55,889 nt of DNA from an uncultured Clostridia bacterium (GTDB taxonomy: Bacteria > Bacillota > Clostridia > Lachnospirales > CAG-274): positions 1 to 55,889 of the forward strand of contig CALWOZ010000015.1 in assembly GCA_944383305.1 (NCBI GenBank), given 5' to 3'. The notes beneath the pieces were generated by a model, which made no database searches, was not told the DNA's origin, and saw only the letters and a program-made list of their open reading frames with translations. Of this stretch, positions 26,542 to 36,398 are shown one piece after another. How positions within the stretch are numbered: position 1 is the stretch's first letter; each line of letters begins with the position of its first letter. The translations under genes and the position numbers were made by a program.

Positions 26542-26979
26542 TTAAAGGATAGTTTCTACAATATCTTTTATAACCATTTCTTCTGCTATTTCATATATAT
26601 TTGCAAGGTGAGCTCCTCTCTTTAAAGTTTCATTTGATGGTGGCATAGGATTTTTTTCTAATAACTGTTTAACAATTTTTTCTTTATAATCTTGTGCCTT
26701 TTCTTCTACTTCAATCATTTTTTTTATTAAATTACCTGTCATAATAAGTGTTGTAATATGATGTTGTTTGTTATTTAACATATAATCTTTCCACATAACA
26801 GCATAGGGCATTTCATTTTCGTTAAAATTTTCTTCGTCTTCAAATTTAAAAATAGGGTATAAAATACCTGTTTCTTCATCTTCAAAATAATTTGTTTCTA
26901 AACCTGTGTCAGAAACTTCTGTTATAATTTTATTTTCTTTAATTGCTATTTTCATTTTTTCTTCTAAAATTTTATCCAT
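26542..26979 (-). CDS. TnpV-like protein
   Basis: 145 residues from the ATG at 26979, which has GAAAGG before it. The segment TGILYPIFKFED...YAVMWKDYMLNN followed by LIMTGNLIKKMIEVEEKAQD matches the pattern of TnpV, a small protein carried by Tn4451-type clostridial transposons; its function is not established. It lies next to a second, more diverged TnpV-like gene and near serine recombinases, as in Tn4451 relatives. Confidence 0.65.
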   Translation of the reverse strand: MDKILEEKMKIAIKENKIITEVSDTGLETNYFEDEETGILYPIFKFEDEENFNENEMPYAVMWKDYMLNNKQHHITTLIMTGNLIKKMIEVEEKAQDYKEKIVKQLLEKNPMPPSNETLKRGAHLANIYEIAEEMVIKDIVETIL

Positions 26980-27023
26980 ATGTAAATCCTTTCTACTTGT
27001 TCCCAATTTGAAAACAAGTGATA

Positions 27024-27359
27024 TTAAAAAATATCATTTTCAATTATATTTTTTATTGTTAGCTCATTAGCAATATATTTTAAAAAGTCTATACTTATAA
27101 TAAACTTATATTTTTTTAGATTTTCTAAAATATAACTATTATAATCGTTAGCAATTTTATTGACATATTCAATTTTACTACTTAAATCTCCATTTAAGAT
27201 TATATTTGTTATTTTTTCTTTGTTATTTTCCATTAGGTTATTTTTCCATAGAATACCAAAATATAAATCACTAACTTCCTCCTTTTTAGGTACTAGGGCT
27301 AAAAGCTCATCTAATGTAGTTATTGGTTTAAAATTTTTTATGGATATTTTTCCAAACAT
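27024..27359 (-). CDS. Second, diverged TnpV-like protein
   Basis: 111 residues from the ATG at 27359 with AAAGGAGG 5 nt before it. FGILWKNNLMENNKEKITNI and ILNGDLSSKIEYVNKIANDY echo the middle of the neighbouring TnpV-like protein, but the N-terminal half differs. Its start region overlaps the tail of the truncated penicillin-binding protein reading frame by 32 bp. It is the gene closest to the element's right boundary. Confidence 0.5.
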   Translation of the reverse strand: MFGKISIKNFKPITTLDELLALVPKKEEVSDLYFGILWKNNLMENNKEKITNIILNGDLSSKIEYVNKIANDYNSYILENLKKYKFIISIDFLKYIANELTIKNIIENDIF

Positions 27360-29142
27360 AAGAACCTCCTTTGTAAACATTGACTAAATTAAATATGTAT
27401 GATACTATTAATGTAACAAAAAATAGCACAAAGATAATTTGATTTAATCTTTGCACTATTATAACACACGCTTGACCACCATAATAAACACCTTGAGGTT
27501 CATCAACTAAAACTAAAGCAATAACTTGAGGATTTTCTGCTGGTGAAAAGGCACAAAATGAGGCAATATATTTACCACTTTTTCGTGGAAGTTTTTCACT
27601 AGTTGCTGTTTTCCCACCAATTCTAAACCCTGGTATGTAAGTTTTATTACCTGTTCCTTCAGCTACTACGCTTTCAAGTATACTTTTCATTTGTTCAGAA
27701 GTTTCTTTAGATACAGTTCTTTCACCTTTTTTATATTTTAGTTCTTCTATAACATTACCATTTTCATCTACAATTTTTGTACCAAAATGTGGAGTAATAA
27801 GTTCACCACCATTTATAACAGAAGATATAGCTCTTAATAATTGTAGGGGAGTTATTTGGAAGGATTGACCAAAACTCATAGTAGCTAATTCTACTGGACC
27901 AACTTTTTCTTCTTTATGCATTATACCAACAGCTTCACCTGGCAAATCTACACCAGTTTTTTCATTAAATCCAAATATATCCATATATTCATAAAATTTT
28001 TGTGCTCCTAATTTTTCTCCAATTTCCATAAAAACAGGATTACAAGAATTTTGTACCCCTTGTGTGAAAGTTTGACTTCCGTGACTTCTAGGAGAACGCC
28101 AACATTTTATATATCTACCAGCCACAGTTTTACCACCACTACAATTAAAATGTGTATCAGGAGTTACAATACCTTCTTCAAGTCCCATAGCAGAGGTCAT
28201 AACCTTAAAAGTAGAACCAGGTTCATATGTATCATTTATGCTAAAATTTCTCCACATTTGATTTAGGGCATCATTTTTTTCTTTTTCTGACATATTATCC
28301 CAATTAGATTTTAAATCTTCGTTATTTATAACAAATGGTTCATTTAAGTCAAAATCTGGTTTATTTGCCATAGCATAAATTTCTCCATTTTGAGGATTCA
28401 TTAAAATAATAGAACCTCTTTTAGCTCCTTTAGCTTCAACAACTTTTTCTAAAGCTTGTTCTGCATATTTTTGCATATTTATATCTAATGAAGTCACTAA
28501 TGTATATCCATTAGTAGGAGAAACTCTTTCTTGTTTACTATTATTAAATTCTACACCTCTAGCGTCTGTTTCAGTTAAAATTTTACCTTGTTTACCTTCT
28601 AAATATTCATCATATTTTGCCTCTAATCCAATTATACCTTGATTATCTTTTCCTACAAATCCTATAACTTGAGAGGCCATATTATTGTTAGGATATACTC
28701 GTTTTATATCTTCATCAATCATAACACCATCTAAATTTAAGTTTCTTATTTCATCAGCTATATTTTTATCCACTTTAGTTTTAATTCTTTCTAAAGCTAC
28801 TTTTTTATTAACTTTTTTTAAAACATTATCATAATTTAGTTCTAATTTTTCAGCTAAAATTTTAGAAACTTTTTCTGGTTCTTTAACTTGTGAATTTATT
28901 ACACTAATAGAATATACGCTTTCGTTAGTAGCTATAATATTATTATTTCTATCAACTATTTCTCCTCTTTTAGGAGATATAAGTCTATCTCGTGTTTGTT
29001 GTTCATAAGCCATTTTTTGATATTCATCTGCTTTTATTGACTGTATAAAAAACACTCTAAATATAAGAAAAGCAAAAGAAGTTTGAAATACTATTAAATA
29101 GAATAATATTTTTTTCTTACTAACTATTCCTATTTTATCCAT
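27328..29142 (-). pseudogene. SpoVD/PBP2-type transpeptidase truncated by element insertion
   Basis: 604 codons. N-terminal transmembrane helix (about 10-32), PBP dimerisation domain with RGEIVDRNNNIIA, transpeptidase domain with active-site STFK (S about 309), SCN, and GGKTATSEK (about 510). Native sequence stops at DEPQGVYYGGQ (about 560); the next residues (ACVIIVQRL and a new hydrophobic stretch IIFVLFFVTLIVSYIF) are encoded by the mobile element, whereas this family normally continues with VAAP and another 30 or more residues. The missing 3' part is not in the window. All catalytic motifs survive, so the hybrid might still fold, but the normal C-terminus is lost. Could be spoVD or another class B PBP; no dcw neighbours are present to decide. 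Confidence 0.85.
27466..27480. other. Right junction of the integrative element (att site in PBP gene)
   Basis: On the minus strand chromosomal codons GGT GGT CAA G are followed by element DNA. Just inside the element, GCAAAGAT and ATCTTTGTGC (about 27427-27455) form an imperfect inverted repeat that may be recombinase arms. The exact crossover dinucleotide cannot be fixed without the other end or an empty site. Confidence 0.6.
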
Positions 29143-29464
29143 AAATACCTCCTTTATAAATAGAATTTTTTATATTATATGAAAAAATATCTATGTATAT
29201 TCTAAGCTTATAGACATAAAACTTATTAAAATATTATTAATTAATTTGATTTTTCGACATATTTTGAATAAAAATTATTTAAGTTTATAAATATTTTTTG
29301 TTATAAGTTATAAATAATAATTTCTAAAATATTATAAAATTATCAATTATTTATAAAAATATAAAAGCGATGTAAAAATATTGCTAATTAAAATAGCCTA
29401 TGATATAATTTCAAAGGATAAAAATAGCAAGTATCATATGTTTAGTAATACGAAGGAGGGCTAT
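29143..29464. other. Intergenic region between PBP gene and ABC-transporter operon
   Basis: Divergent, AT-rich; holds the leader of the PBP gene (AAAGGAGG before its ATG) and, near the right end, the operon promoter at 29381-29409. No riboswitch that I recognise. Confidence 0.5.
29381..29409 (+). promoter_or_regulatory. Predicted promoter of the potB-like operon
   Basis: TTGCTA (29381-29386), 17 bp, TATAAT (29404-29409). Start of transcription would be about 29416, giving a leader of some 50 nt. Confidence 0.7.
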
Positions 29465-30298
29465 ATGAAAAATAAGTTATATTGGTTATTATTATTACCT
29501 GGTATAATGTTATTAGTAATTTTTCTTGTAATACCACTTTTTAATACTCTATTTCCAACTATATATGAAGAAAAATTTACGCTTTATAGATATATAGAGT
29601 TTTTTAAAGATGAATATTATCTTGGTATTTTGATAAGAACATTAAGAATTTCTATAATAAGCACCATTGTATGTATAATATTAGGTACACCTACTGCTTA
29701 TTATATCTCTAGATGTAATAAAAAGTGGCGTAGTCTGCTTATTGCAATATCTATTTTTCCATTATTAACAAATTCTGTTGTAAGAAGTTTTGCTTGGATT
29801 AATATACTAGGCAAAAATGGGGTTATAAATACAATATTTTTAAAATTAGGATTGATTAATGAACCTCTTACACTATTGTATACAGAATTTTCTATAATTA
29901 TAGGTACTATATATTTATTTTTACCTTTAATGATTATTACAGTAGTAGGGGTTATGGAAAATATTGATAATGATATGATGGAAGCTGCTGAAAGTCTTGG
30001 AGCTAATCGTATGAAAGCTTTTATAAAAGTTATTTTACCTATGAGTTTACCGGGAATTATAGTAGGAGGTGTTTTAGTATTTACAGGTGCTTTAACAGCA
30101 TATACAACTCCACAACTATTAGGAGGTAACAAAAATTTAGTTTTGGCTACATTTATTTATCAAAAGGCTATGTCAGTTGGTGATTGGACAGGTGCAAGTG
30201 TTATAGCTACAATAATGATTATAATAACTGTTTTAGTTATTAAGTTATTAAATGGTATAGCAGCAAGACTAGACAAAAGAGGTGAAGATTATGCGTAA
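29465..30298 (+). CDS. potB: ABC transporter permease, spermidine/putrescine type (PotB-like)
   Basis: 277 residues with six predicted transmembrane segments. The EAA loop for contact with the ATPase is clear (MEAAESLGANRMKAFIKVILPMSLPG, about 180-205). The start at 29465 is chosen because GAAGGAGGG stands 4 nt before it; upstream in-frame codons fall in the promoter. First gene of a six-gene operon. The family imports polyamines in well-studied members, but related systems carry other small cations or nucleobase-like solutes. Confidence 0.88.
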   Translation: MKNKLYWLLLLPGIMLLVIFLVIPLFNTLFPTIYEEKFTLYRYIEFFKDEYYLGILIRTLRISIISTIVCIILGTPTAYYISRCNKKWRSLLIAISIFPLLTNSVVRSFAWINILGKNGVINTIFLKLGLINEPLTLLYTEFSIIIGTIYLFLPLMIITVVGVMENIDNDMMEAAESLGANRMKAFIKVILPMSLPGIIVGGVLVFTGALTAYTTPQLLGGNKNLVLATFIYQKAMSVGDWTGASVIATIMIIITVLVIKLLNGIAARLDKRGEDYA

Positions 30299-31073
30299 AA
30301 ATAAATTACTTACTATTTTTTCAATTTGTGTTTTTTTATTCTTGTTTATACCTTTAATAATTATAGCTATAACAGCTTTTGGAGAAGAGAGTACAATAAC
30401 ATTTCCTATAAAAAATATATCTTTAAAATGGTTTGTTAATGTATTTAAGTCTGAATCATTTATGTCATCTTTTGTATTAAGTATAGAAATAGCTCTATTA
30501 GCAACTTTATTGGCATTATTAGTTGGTATTCCAGGAGCTTATGCTATGGCTAGATATTCTTTTAAAGGGAAGAAATTTTTTAAAGGATTTTTTTTATCTC
30601 CAACTATTATACCTGGTATTGTAGTAGGGTTCTCTCTATATCAATTTATGGTAATCAAGCTTAGAATACCAGTTTTTTATGGATTATTATTAGGACATTT
30701 TTTAGCTGTCTTACCTTATATTATTCGTGTGGTAGGTTCAAGTTTAGAACAATTTGATTTCTCTATTGAAGAAGCAGCTTGGAGCTTAGGGTGTAATAAG
30801 TTTAAAAGCTTTTTTAAAGTAGTAATACCTAATATAACCTCTGGAATATCTGCTGCATTTATGTTAGCGTTTATAAACTCTTTTAATAATATACCAATAT
30901 CAATGTTTTTAAGTGGGCCGGGGGTTAGTACATTCCCAATGTCTTTAATGAATTATATTGAGTATTATTATGACCCAACTGTATCTGCAGTGTCTGTATT
31001 ACTTATGTTAGCTACTATTATTATAATGTTTATCGTTGAAAAAACATTAGGTATAGCAGCTTTGTCAAAATAG
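30291..31073 (+). CDS. potC: ABC transporter permease, PotC-like
   Basis: 260 residues, six transmembrane segments, EAA loop EEAAWSLGCNKFKSFFKVVIPNI (about 165-187). The ATG at 30291 overlaps the end of potB by 8 bp and is preceded by AGAGGTG; a GTG 9 bp earlier is less likely. Forms the membrane channel with PotB. Confidence 0.88.
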   Translation: MRKNKLLTIFSICVFLFLFIPLIIIAITAFGEESTITFPIKNISLKWFVNVFKSESFMSSFVLSIEIALLATLLALLVGIPGAYAMARYSFKGKKFFKGFFLSPTIIPGIVVGFSLYQFMVIKLRIPVFYGLLLGHFLAVLPYIIRVVGSSLEQFDFSIEEAAWSLGCNKFKSFFKVVIPNITSGISAAFMLAFINSFNNIPISMFLSGPGVSTFPMSLMNYIEYYYDPTVSAVSVLLMLATIIIMFIVEKTLGIAALSK

Positions 31074-31085
31074 GAGGAAAAAATT

Positions 31086-32117
31086 ATGTCATTTATGAGT
31101 TTAGATAAAATAAATGTTAGCTATGATGGTAAAAAAAATATCTTAGAAGGACTTAGCCTTGATATAGAAAAAGGGGAATTAGTATCATTATTAGGTCCTA
31201 GTGGCTGTGGAAAAACTACAACACTTAGAGTTGTGGCGGGTTTTGTTGAAGCTAATAGTGGTAAATTTACTTTAGATGGAGAAGATTTGACTAAAACTCC
31301 TGTGCATAAAAGAAATTTTGGACTAGTTTTTCAAAGTTATGCGCTTTTTCCCCATCTTAGTGTTTATGATAATGTTGCTTTTGGTTTAAAATTAAGAAAA
31401 GTTAAAAAATCTGAAATAGACATAAAAGTTAAAGAAATATTAGAAATTTGTGGACTAACCGAATTTGCATCACGTTTTCCTAAACAAATGTCTGGTGGTC
31501 AAAGACAACGTGTTGCATTAGCAAGAGCATTAGTTATACAACCTAAATTATTATTATTAGACGAGCCTCTTAGTAATTTAGATGCTAAACTTCGTATAAA
31601 TATGCGTGTAGAAATAAAACGTCTTCAAAAAAAATTAGGCATAACAACACTTTTTGTAACTCACGACCAAGAAGAATGTTTTTCTATATCAGATAAAGTA
31701 GCTGTTATGAATAATGGTATTATTGAACAATATGATACGCCTGAAAATATATATAAACGTCCTAAAACTGAGTTTGTGGCTCGATTTATAGGATTTGAAA
31801 ACTTTATAAAATTAGAACGAATAGAAGGAAACCAATATAAAGCCGAAACAGGTGATATATTTAATGTAGAAAGTGATGAATATTTACAAACTTGCTTAGG
31901 TACTATTAAGCCAGATGATATATTAATATCAAATGATAATAATAAAAATTCAATTAAAGGTGTTATACAAGTTAGAACATTTTTAGGTAAATCTTATCAA
32001 TATGAAGTTGATACACCTTTAGGTAAGCTTATAGTAAATGAACAAGCTGACAAAATATATGAAGCTGGAGATACTTTAACTTTAGTGTTACCTTCAAATA
32101 AAATAATATTAGTATAA
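31086..32117 (+). CDS. potA: ABC transporter ATPase, PotA-like
   Basis: 343 residues. Walker A GPSGCGKTT (about 37-45), Q-loop, signature MSGGQRQRVALARAL (about 136-150), Walker B LLLLDEPLSNLDA, H-loop VTHDQEE. A C-terminal TOBE-type regulatory domain follows (about 240-343). GGAGG precedes the ATG. Energises import through PotB/PotC. Confidence 0.93.
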   Translation: MSFMSLDKINVSYDGKKNILEGLSLDIEKGELVSLLGPSGCGKTTTLRVVAGFVEANSGKFTLDGEDLTKTPVHKRNFGLVFQSYALFPHLSVYDNVAFGLKLRKVKKSEIDIKVKEILEICGLTEFASRFPKQMSGGQRQRVALARALVIQPKLLLLDEPLSNLDAKLRINMRVEIKRLQKKLGITTLFVTHDQEECFSISDKVAVMNNGIIEQYDTPENIYKRPKTEFVARFIGFENFIKLERIEGNQYKAETGDIFNVESDEYLQTCLGTIKPDDILISNDNNKNSIKGVIQVRTFLGKSYQYEVDTPLGKLIVNEQADKIYEAGDTLTLVLPSNKIILV

Positions 32118-32140
32118 TAATTTATTAAGGAGAAAAGAAA

Positions 32141-33202
32141 ATGAAAAAAACTTTAGCAATTTGTTTTGCAACAATAATGATGGTTACTGGTTTAACTGGC
32201 TGTGGAGCAAGTACTGAAGAAGGACAAAGTGCAGATGGGAAACGCCAATTAGTAATATCTACGTGGGGATTAAGCGAAGATATTTTAAAAGAAGATGTTT
32301 ATGCTCCTTTTGAAGAACAATTTAATTGTGAAATTGTTTTAGAAATTGGAACAACACCTGAACGTTATACAAAATTAGCAACAGACCCAAGCTCTAGAGT
32401 TGATGTAATTGACTTATCTCAAGCAAAGGCTGCTGAAGGTTATGAGGCTGGACTTTTTGAACCAATTGATTATTCTAAAATACCAAATGCTAAAGACCTT
32501 ATTCCATCAGCATTGGAATTAACTGAAAATGGTTATGGTCCTGCTTATACAATAAATAGTATTGGAATTATGTATGATAAGGAAGCTTTAGGATTTGAAA
32601 TTACAGAATTTGCAGATTTATGGAAGCCAGAACTTGCTGGAAAAATTTCTATACCAGATATTACATCTACTTTTGGACCAGCTATGATGTATGTAGCAAG
32701 TGATTATAAAGGTGTAGATATAACAACAGATGAAGGTGCAAAAGCTTTTGAAGCATTAGAAGAATTAAAACCTAATATTGTAAAAACATATTCTAAATCA
32801 TCTGACTTAGCAAATATGTTTGCATCTGGTGAGATACAAGTTGCAGTTGTTGGTGACTTTGCAATACCTACAATACAAGCCGCAGCACCTCAAGCAATAT
32901 ATGTAAGCCCTGCTTCTGGCACTTATGCAAACTTTAATACAATGGATATTAACAAAAACTCTAAAAATAAAGACTTAGCTTATGAATTTATTAATTGGAG
33001 ACTTAGTAATGAGTTACAAACTAAAACTGCAGAATCTTTAAATGAAGCTCCTACTAATAGTACAGTACAATTAACTGATGAGGTTGCATTAAATAAAACT
33101 TATGGTGAGGTTGCTAACAATGCTAAGGCAATAGATTATAGCTTTGTTAATAAATTTTTATCAAAATGGATTGACCAATGGAATCGTATTTTAAATAGCT
33201 AA
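32141..33202 (+). CDS. Substrate-binding lipoprotein of the ABC transporter (PotD-like)
   Basis: 353 residues. Lipobox LTGC (Cys at about 21) makes it a membrane-anchored lipoprotein. The body is a periplasmic-binding-protein fold (spermidine/putrescine family by position and length; ISTWGLSEDILKEDV, YGPAYTINSIGIMYDKEAL, VVGDFA). It is followed by adenine deaminase and another deaminase-like amidohydrolase in the same operon, which raises the possibility that the real ligand is a purine-related or other amine compound and not a polyamine. Confidence 0.85.
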   Translation: MKKTLAICFATIMMVTGLTGCGASTEEGQSADGKRQLVISTWGLSEDILKEDVYAPFEEQFNCEIVLEIGTTPERYTKLATDPSSRVDVIDLSQAKAAEGYEAGLFEPIDYSKIPNAKDLIPSALELTENGYGPAYTINSIGIMYDKEALGFEITEFADLWKPELAGKISIPDITSTFGPAMMYVASDYKGVDITTDEGAKAFEALEELKPNIVKTYSKSSDLANMFASGEIQVAVVGDFAIPTIQAAAPQAIYVSPASGTYANFNTMDINKNSKNKDLAYEFINWRLSNELQTKTAESLNEAPTNSTVQLTDEVALNKTYGEVANNAKAIDYSFVNKFLSKWIDQWNRILNS

Positions 33203-33239
33203 TTTGTATTAAAAACTAAATATTAAAAGGAACTATAAT

Positions 33240-34925
33240 ATGGAATATGTAGATTTAATAATAAAAAATAGTAATGTATATAACACATTTTTACAACAAT
33301 TTGAAATTAAAGATATAGCCATTTTAGACGGCAAATTTTATTATATATCAAATAATATTACTGAGTTAAAATCTAAAAAAGTTATTGATTATAAAGACAA
33401 GTATATTATCCCAGGATTTATTGATATTCATATGCATATTGAAAGTTCTATGACAGTTCCAAGTGAATTTTCTAAAATGGCATTACCTTGTGGGGTCACT
33501 ACTGTTGTAGCTGACCCTCACGAGATAGCCAATGTTTTAGGAATAAATGGAATAAATTATTTTTTATCTAGTGAAACAACACTAGATATTTTTTATGGAA
33601 TTCCTTCAAGTGTTCCATCTACTAATAATAATTTGGAAACAACTGGTGGAGCAATATTAGAAAAGGACGTTATAGAATTATTAAAAAATCCTAAAGTAAT
33701 ATGTTTAGGTGAAGTAATGAACTTTAAAGATTTAATATCTAAAGATGAAACTTTAATTAAAAATATTATAAAAATATGTAAAGAAAGTAAACCTTATTTA
33801 CCAATAGAAGGACATTGTCCTAAAATAACTGGTTTAGACTTAGCCAAATTTATATATGCCGGAGTTGACGCTGACCATACACAACAAACACCAGAATCAA
33901 TATATGAAAAAATAACAAATGGAATGTTTTTAGAAATACAAAGTAAGTCTATTAATAAAGAAACTATTAAAACATTAGTTGAGAATAATTTTTATGAATA
34001 TTTTGCTTTTGTAACAGATGACGTTATGGCAGACCGTTTAAAAGAAGGACATCTTAACAAAGTTGTAAAAAAAGCAGTAGATTTAGGTATGCCCATAAAT
34101 AAAGCAATATATTGTGCCACATATACACCAGCTAGAAGAATGAATTTATTTGACAGAGGGAGTGTAGCTGTTGGTAAAATAGCAGACTTTATTGTACTTG
34201 ACAATTTGGAAAATTTAAGTATAAAAGAAGTATATAAAAATGGTAATTTATATAGTGGTGAAAATATTAAAAAAGAAAATTTTCCATCTTATGTTTATAA
34301 TACTGTAAAATGTAAAAAAGCTGTTTTAGAAGACTTTGAAATAAATACTAAAAAAACTGGATATGTGACTTGTAACGTTATACAAATAAATAAAGAAGGT
34401 AATTTTACTAAAAAAATAGTTAAAAATTTACCTGTTAAAAATGGGAAAATCTTATGGGAAGAAAGTGGACTTTCATTACTTATTGTATATGAAAGATATA
34501 ATAAAAATGGTAATAAAGCTTATGCTTTAGTAGATGGGGCTATAAATAAAAAGGGGGCTATTGCTACAACCTGGGCTCACGACCATCATAATCTTATGGT
34601 TATGGGTACAGATAAAAATGATATGCTAATTGCTCAACATAAAATAGTAGATATGCAAGGTGGTTATGTTGTTTGTAAAAATCAAGAAGTATTAGCAAAA
34701 GCAGTTTTAAACGTTGGTGGAATTGTAAATGATGGTGATATAAACCAGTTAGCTAGTGATATAAAAAATGTGAGAAAAGCTATGAATGACTTAGGATATG
34801 AACATATAAATGAAATTATGTCTTTTTCTACACTATCTTTACCTGTTTCTCCAGAGATTAAAATAACAGACTTTGGAATGATAGATACCAAAACACAGCA
34901 GTTTATTAATATAGAAGGTGAATAG
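33240..34925 (+). CDS. ade: Adenine deaminase
   Basis: 561 residues, the usual length. Metal-binding motif PGFIDIHMHIESSM (about 57-70), VVADPHEIANVLG (about 89-101), and C-terminal TTWAHDHHNL (about 443-452) are diagnostic for Ade of the amidohydrolase superfamily. Converts adenine to hypoxanthine and ammonia. It lies 37 bp behind the binding-protein gene and 0 bp before the next gene, clearly in the same operon. Confidence 0.95.
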   Translation: MEYVDLIIKNSNVYNTFLQQFEIKDIAILDGKFYYISNNITELKSKKVIDYKDKYIIPGFIDIHMHIESSMTVPSEFSKMALPCGVTTVVADPHEIANVLGINGINYFLSSETTLDIFYGIPSSVPSTNNNLETTGGAILEKDVIELLKNPKVICLGEVMNFKDLISKDETLIKNIIKICKESKPYLPIEGHCPKITGLDLAKFIYAGVDADHTQQTPESIYEKITNGMFLEIQSKSINKETIKTLVENNFYEYFAFVTDDVMADRLKEGHLNKVVKKAVDLGMPINKAIYCATYTPARRMNLFDRGSVAVGKIADFIVLDNLENLSIKEVYKNGNLYSGENIKKENFPSYVYNTVKCKKAVLEDFEINTKKTGYVTCNVIQINKEGNFTKKIVKNLPVKNGKILWEESGLSLLIVYERYNKNGNKAYALVDGAINKKGAIATTWAHDHHNLMVMGTDKNDMLIAQHKIVDMQGGYVVCKNQEVLAKAVLNVGGIVNDGDINQLASDIKNVRKAMNDLGYEHINEIMSFSTLSLPVSPEIKITDFGMIDTKTQQFINIEGE

Positions 34926-36254
34926 ATGAAAACTATTATAAAAAATGTAAAAATTATTACTATGGACAGTAATATGAATGAGATTGAAAATGGTTTTATT
35001 ATTATAGATGGTGAAAAAATAAATTTTATAGGCAGTATGGACCAATATAAGCCTATACAAGATAGTGAAATAATAGATGGTAATGGTGGAATATTAATGC
35101 CGGGTATGATTAATACCCATACTCATCTTAGTATGATTCCATTTAGAAGTCTTGGCGATGATTGTAAAGACAGACTTAGAAGATATTTATTTCCTTTAGA
35201 AAATGAATGTATGAACAAACAATTAGCATATTATAGTGCTAAATATGCCATATGTGAAATGCTTTTAAGTGGTGTCACCACAATTATGGATATGTATTAT
35301 TTTGAAGATGAGGTGGCTAAGGCTGTTGAAGAAATGGGAATAAGAGCTTTTTTAGGAGAAACTGTTATAAATTTTCCTACTTGTGATAGTAAAGAGGATT
35401 TTGGTGGATTAGAATATGGTGAAAAATTTATAAAAAAATGGAAAGACCACCCGTTAATAACACCTTTTATAGCACCTCACGCTCCTAATACTAATAATAC
35501 AGATTCTTTAATAAAAGCAAATTTAATATCTAAAAAATATAATGTACCTATAAGTATACATTTATCTGAGATGGACTATGAACTTAAATATTTTAAAGAA
35601 GAGTATAATAAAACTCCTATTGAATATTTAGAAAGTATAGGCTTATTAAGTGATAGATTAGTTGCTGCACATTGTATTTTTTTAACTGATAACGATATAA
35701 ATCTTTTAAAAAAATATAATGTTAAAGTATCACATTGTATTGGCTCTAATACAAAAGCTGCTAAAGGAGTGGCTCCTGTTTCTAAAATGTTAAAAAATAA
35801 TATTTTGGTTGGACTTGGAACAGATGGAGCATCAAGTGGAAATACTTTAGATATAATCACTCAATTTAAACTATTTGCAAATTTTCATAAATTAGAAAAT
35901 AAAGACCGTAGTATTTTTCCAGCTAAAGATATCATTAAACTAGGTACAATAATTGGAGCAAAAGTTTTAAACAAAGAAAAGGAGATAGGTTCGATAGAAA
36001 TAGGCAAAAAGGCAGATTTAGTTATTATTGAAACTAAATCTGTAAATATGTTTCCTATTTTTGACCCTTATTCTGCTATTGTTTATAGTGCTAATTCTAG
36101 TAATGTTGATACTGTTTTTGTAAACGGAAAATGTGTTGTAAAAAATAAAAAACTATTAAATTTTGACTTAGAAACGATTAGAAATGACTTAAAAAATAAT
36201 ATGAAACAGTTTGAGGAAAAAGCTAAAGAACAATTAGAAAAAACTAATTTATAA
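34926..36254 (+). CDS. Amidohydrolase, MTA/SAH deaminase-like
   Basis: 442 residues. Metal ligands and active site: NTHTHLSM (HxH, about 63-70), HLSEMD (about 209), AHCIFL (about 241) and GTDGASSGNTLDI (about 300-312). Best fit is the 5-methylthioadenosine/S-adenosylhomocysteine deaminase branch; guanine-deaminase-like or SsnA-like roles cannot be excluded. The ATG directly follows the ade stop. Together with Ade it points to salvage or degradation of adenine-derived compounds brought in by the transporter. Confidence 0.8.
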   Translation: MKTIIKNVKIITMDSNMNEIENGFIIIDGEKINFIGSMDQYKPIQDSEIIDGNGGILMPGMINTHTHLSMIPFRSLGDDCKDRLRRYLFPLENECMNKQLAYYSAKYAICEMLLSGVTTIMDMYYFEDEVAKAVEEMGIRAFLGETVINFPTCDSKEDFGGLEYGEKFIKKWKDHPLITPFIAPHAPNTNNTDSLIKANLISKKYNVPISIHLSEMDYELKYFKEEYNKTPIEYLESIGLLSDRLVAAHCIFLTDNDINLLKKYNVKVSHCIGSNTKAAKGVAPVSKMLKNNILVGLGTDGASSGNTLDIITQFKLFANFHKLENKDRSIFPAKDIIKLGTIIGAKVLNKEKEIGSIEIGKKADLVIIETKSVNMFPIFDPYSAIVYSANSSNVDTVFVNGKCVVKNKKLLNFDLETIRNDLKNNMKQFEEKAKEQLEKTNL

Positions 36255-36302
36255 AACAATATATTAAAATATTGTTAAAAATAAAATCATAGCTTAATTT
36301 AA

Positions 36303-36328
36303 AAAGGCTGTATTATTGTACAGCCTTT
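36303..36328 (+). terminator. Rho-independent terminator of the transporter/deaminase operon
   Basis: AAAGGCTGTA (36303-36312), 6-nt loop, TACAGCCTTT (36319-36328), then TGTTATAATT. Symmetric enough to serve the convergent asnB gene as well. Confidence 0.85.
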
Positions 36329-36398
36329 GTTATAATTAAGATATTACTTTTATTTATAATAAAAATAGCTATTTTTAATACTTTATATAAAAAATTGA

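Noticed and set aside
29381..29464. N-terminal extension of the PotB-like permease from a TTG codon
   Set aside because: The TTG is the -35 box of a good promoter (TTGCTA-17-TATAAT); the ATG at 29465 has a strong ribosome-binding site.
29143..29464. Purine riboswitch before the transporter/adenine deaminase operon
   Set aside because: The expected three-way junction with its conserved loops is not seen, and the leader after the predicted transcription start is only about 50 nt.
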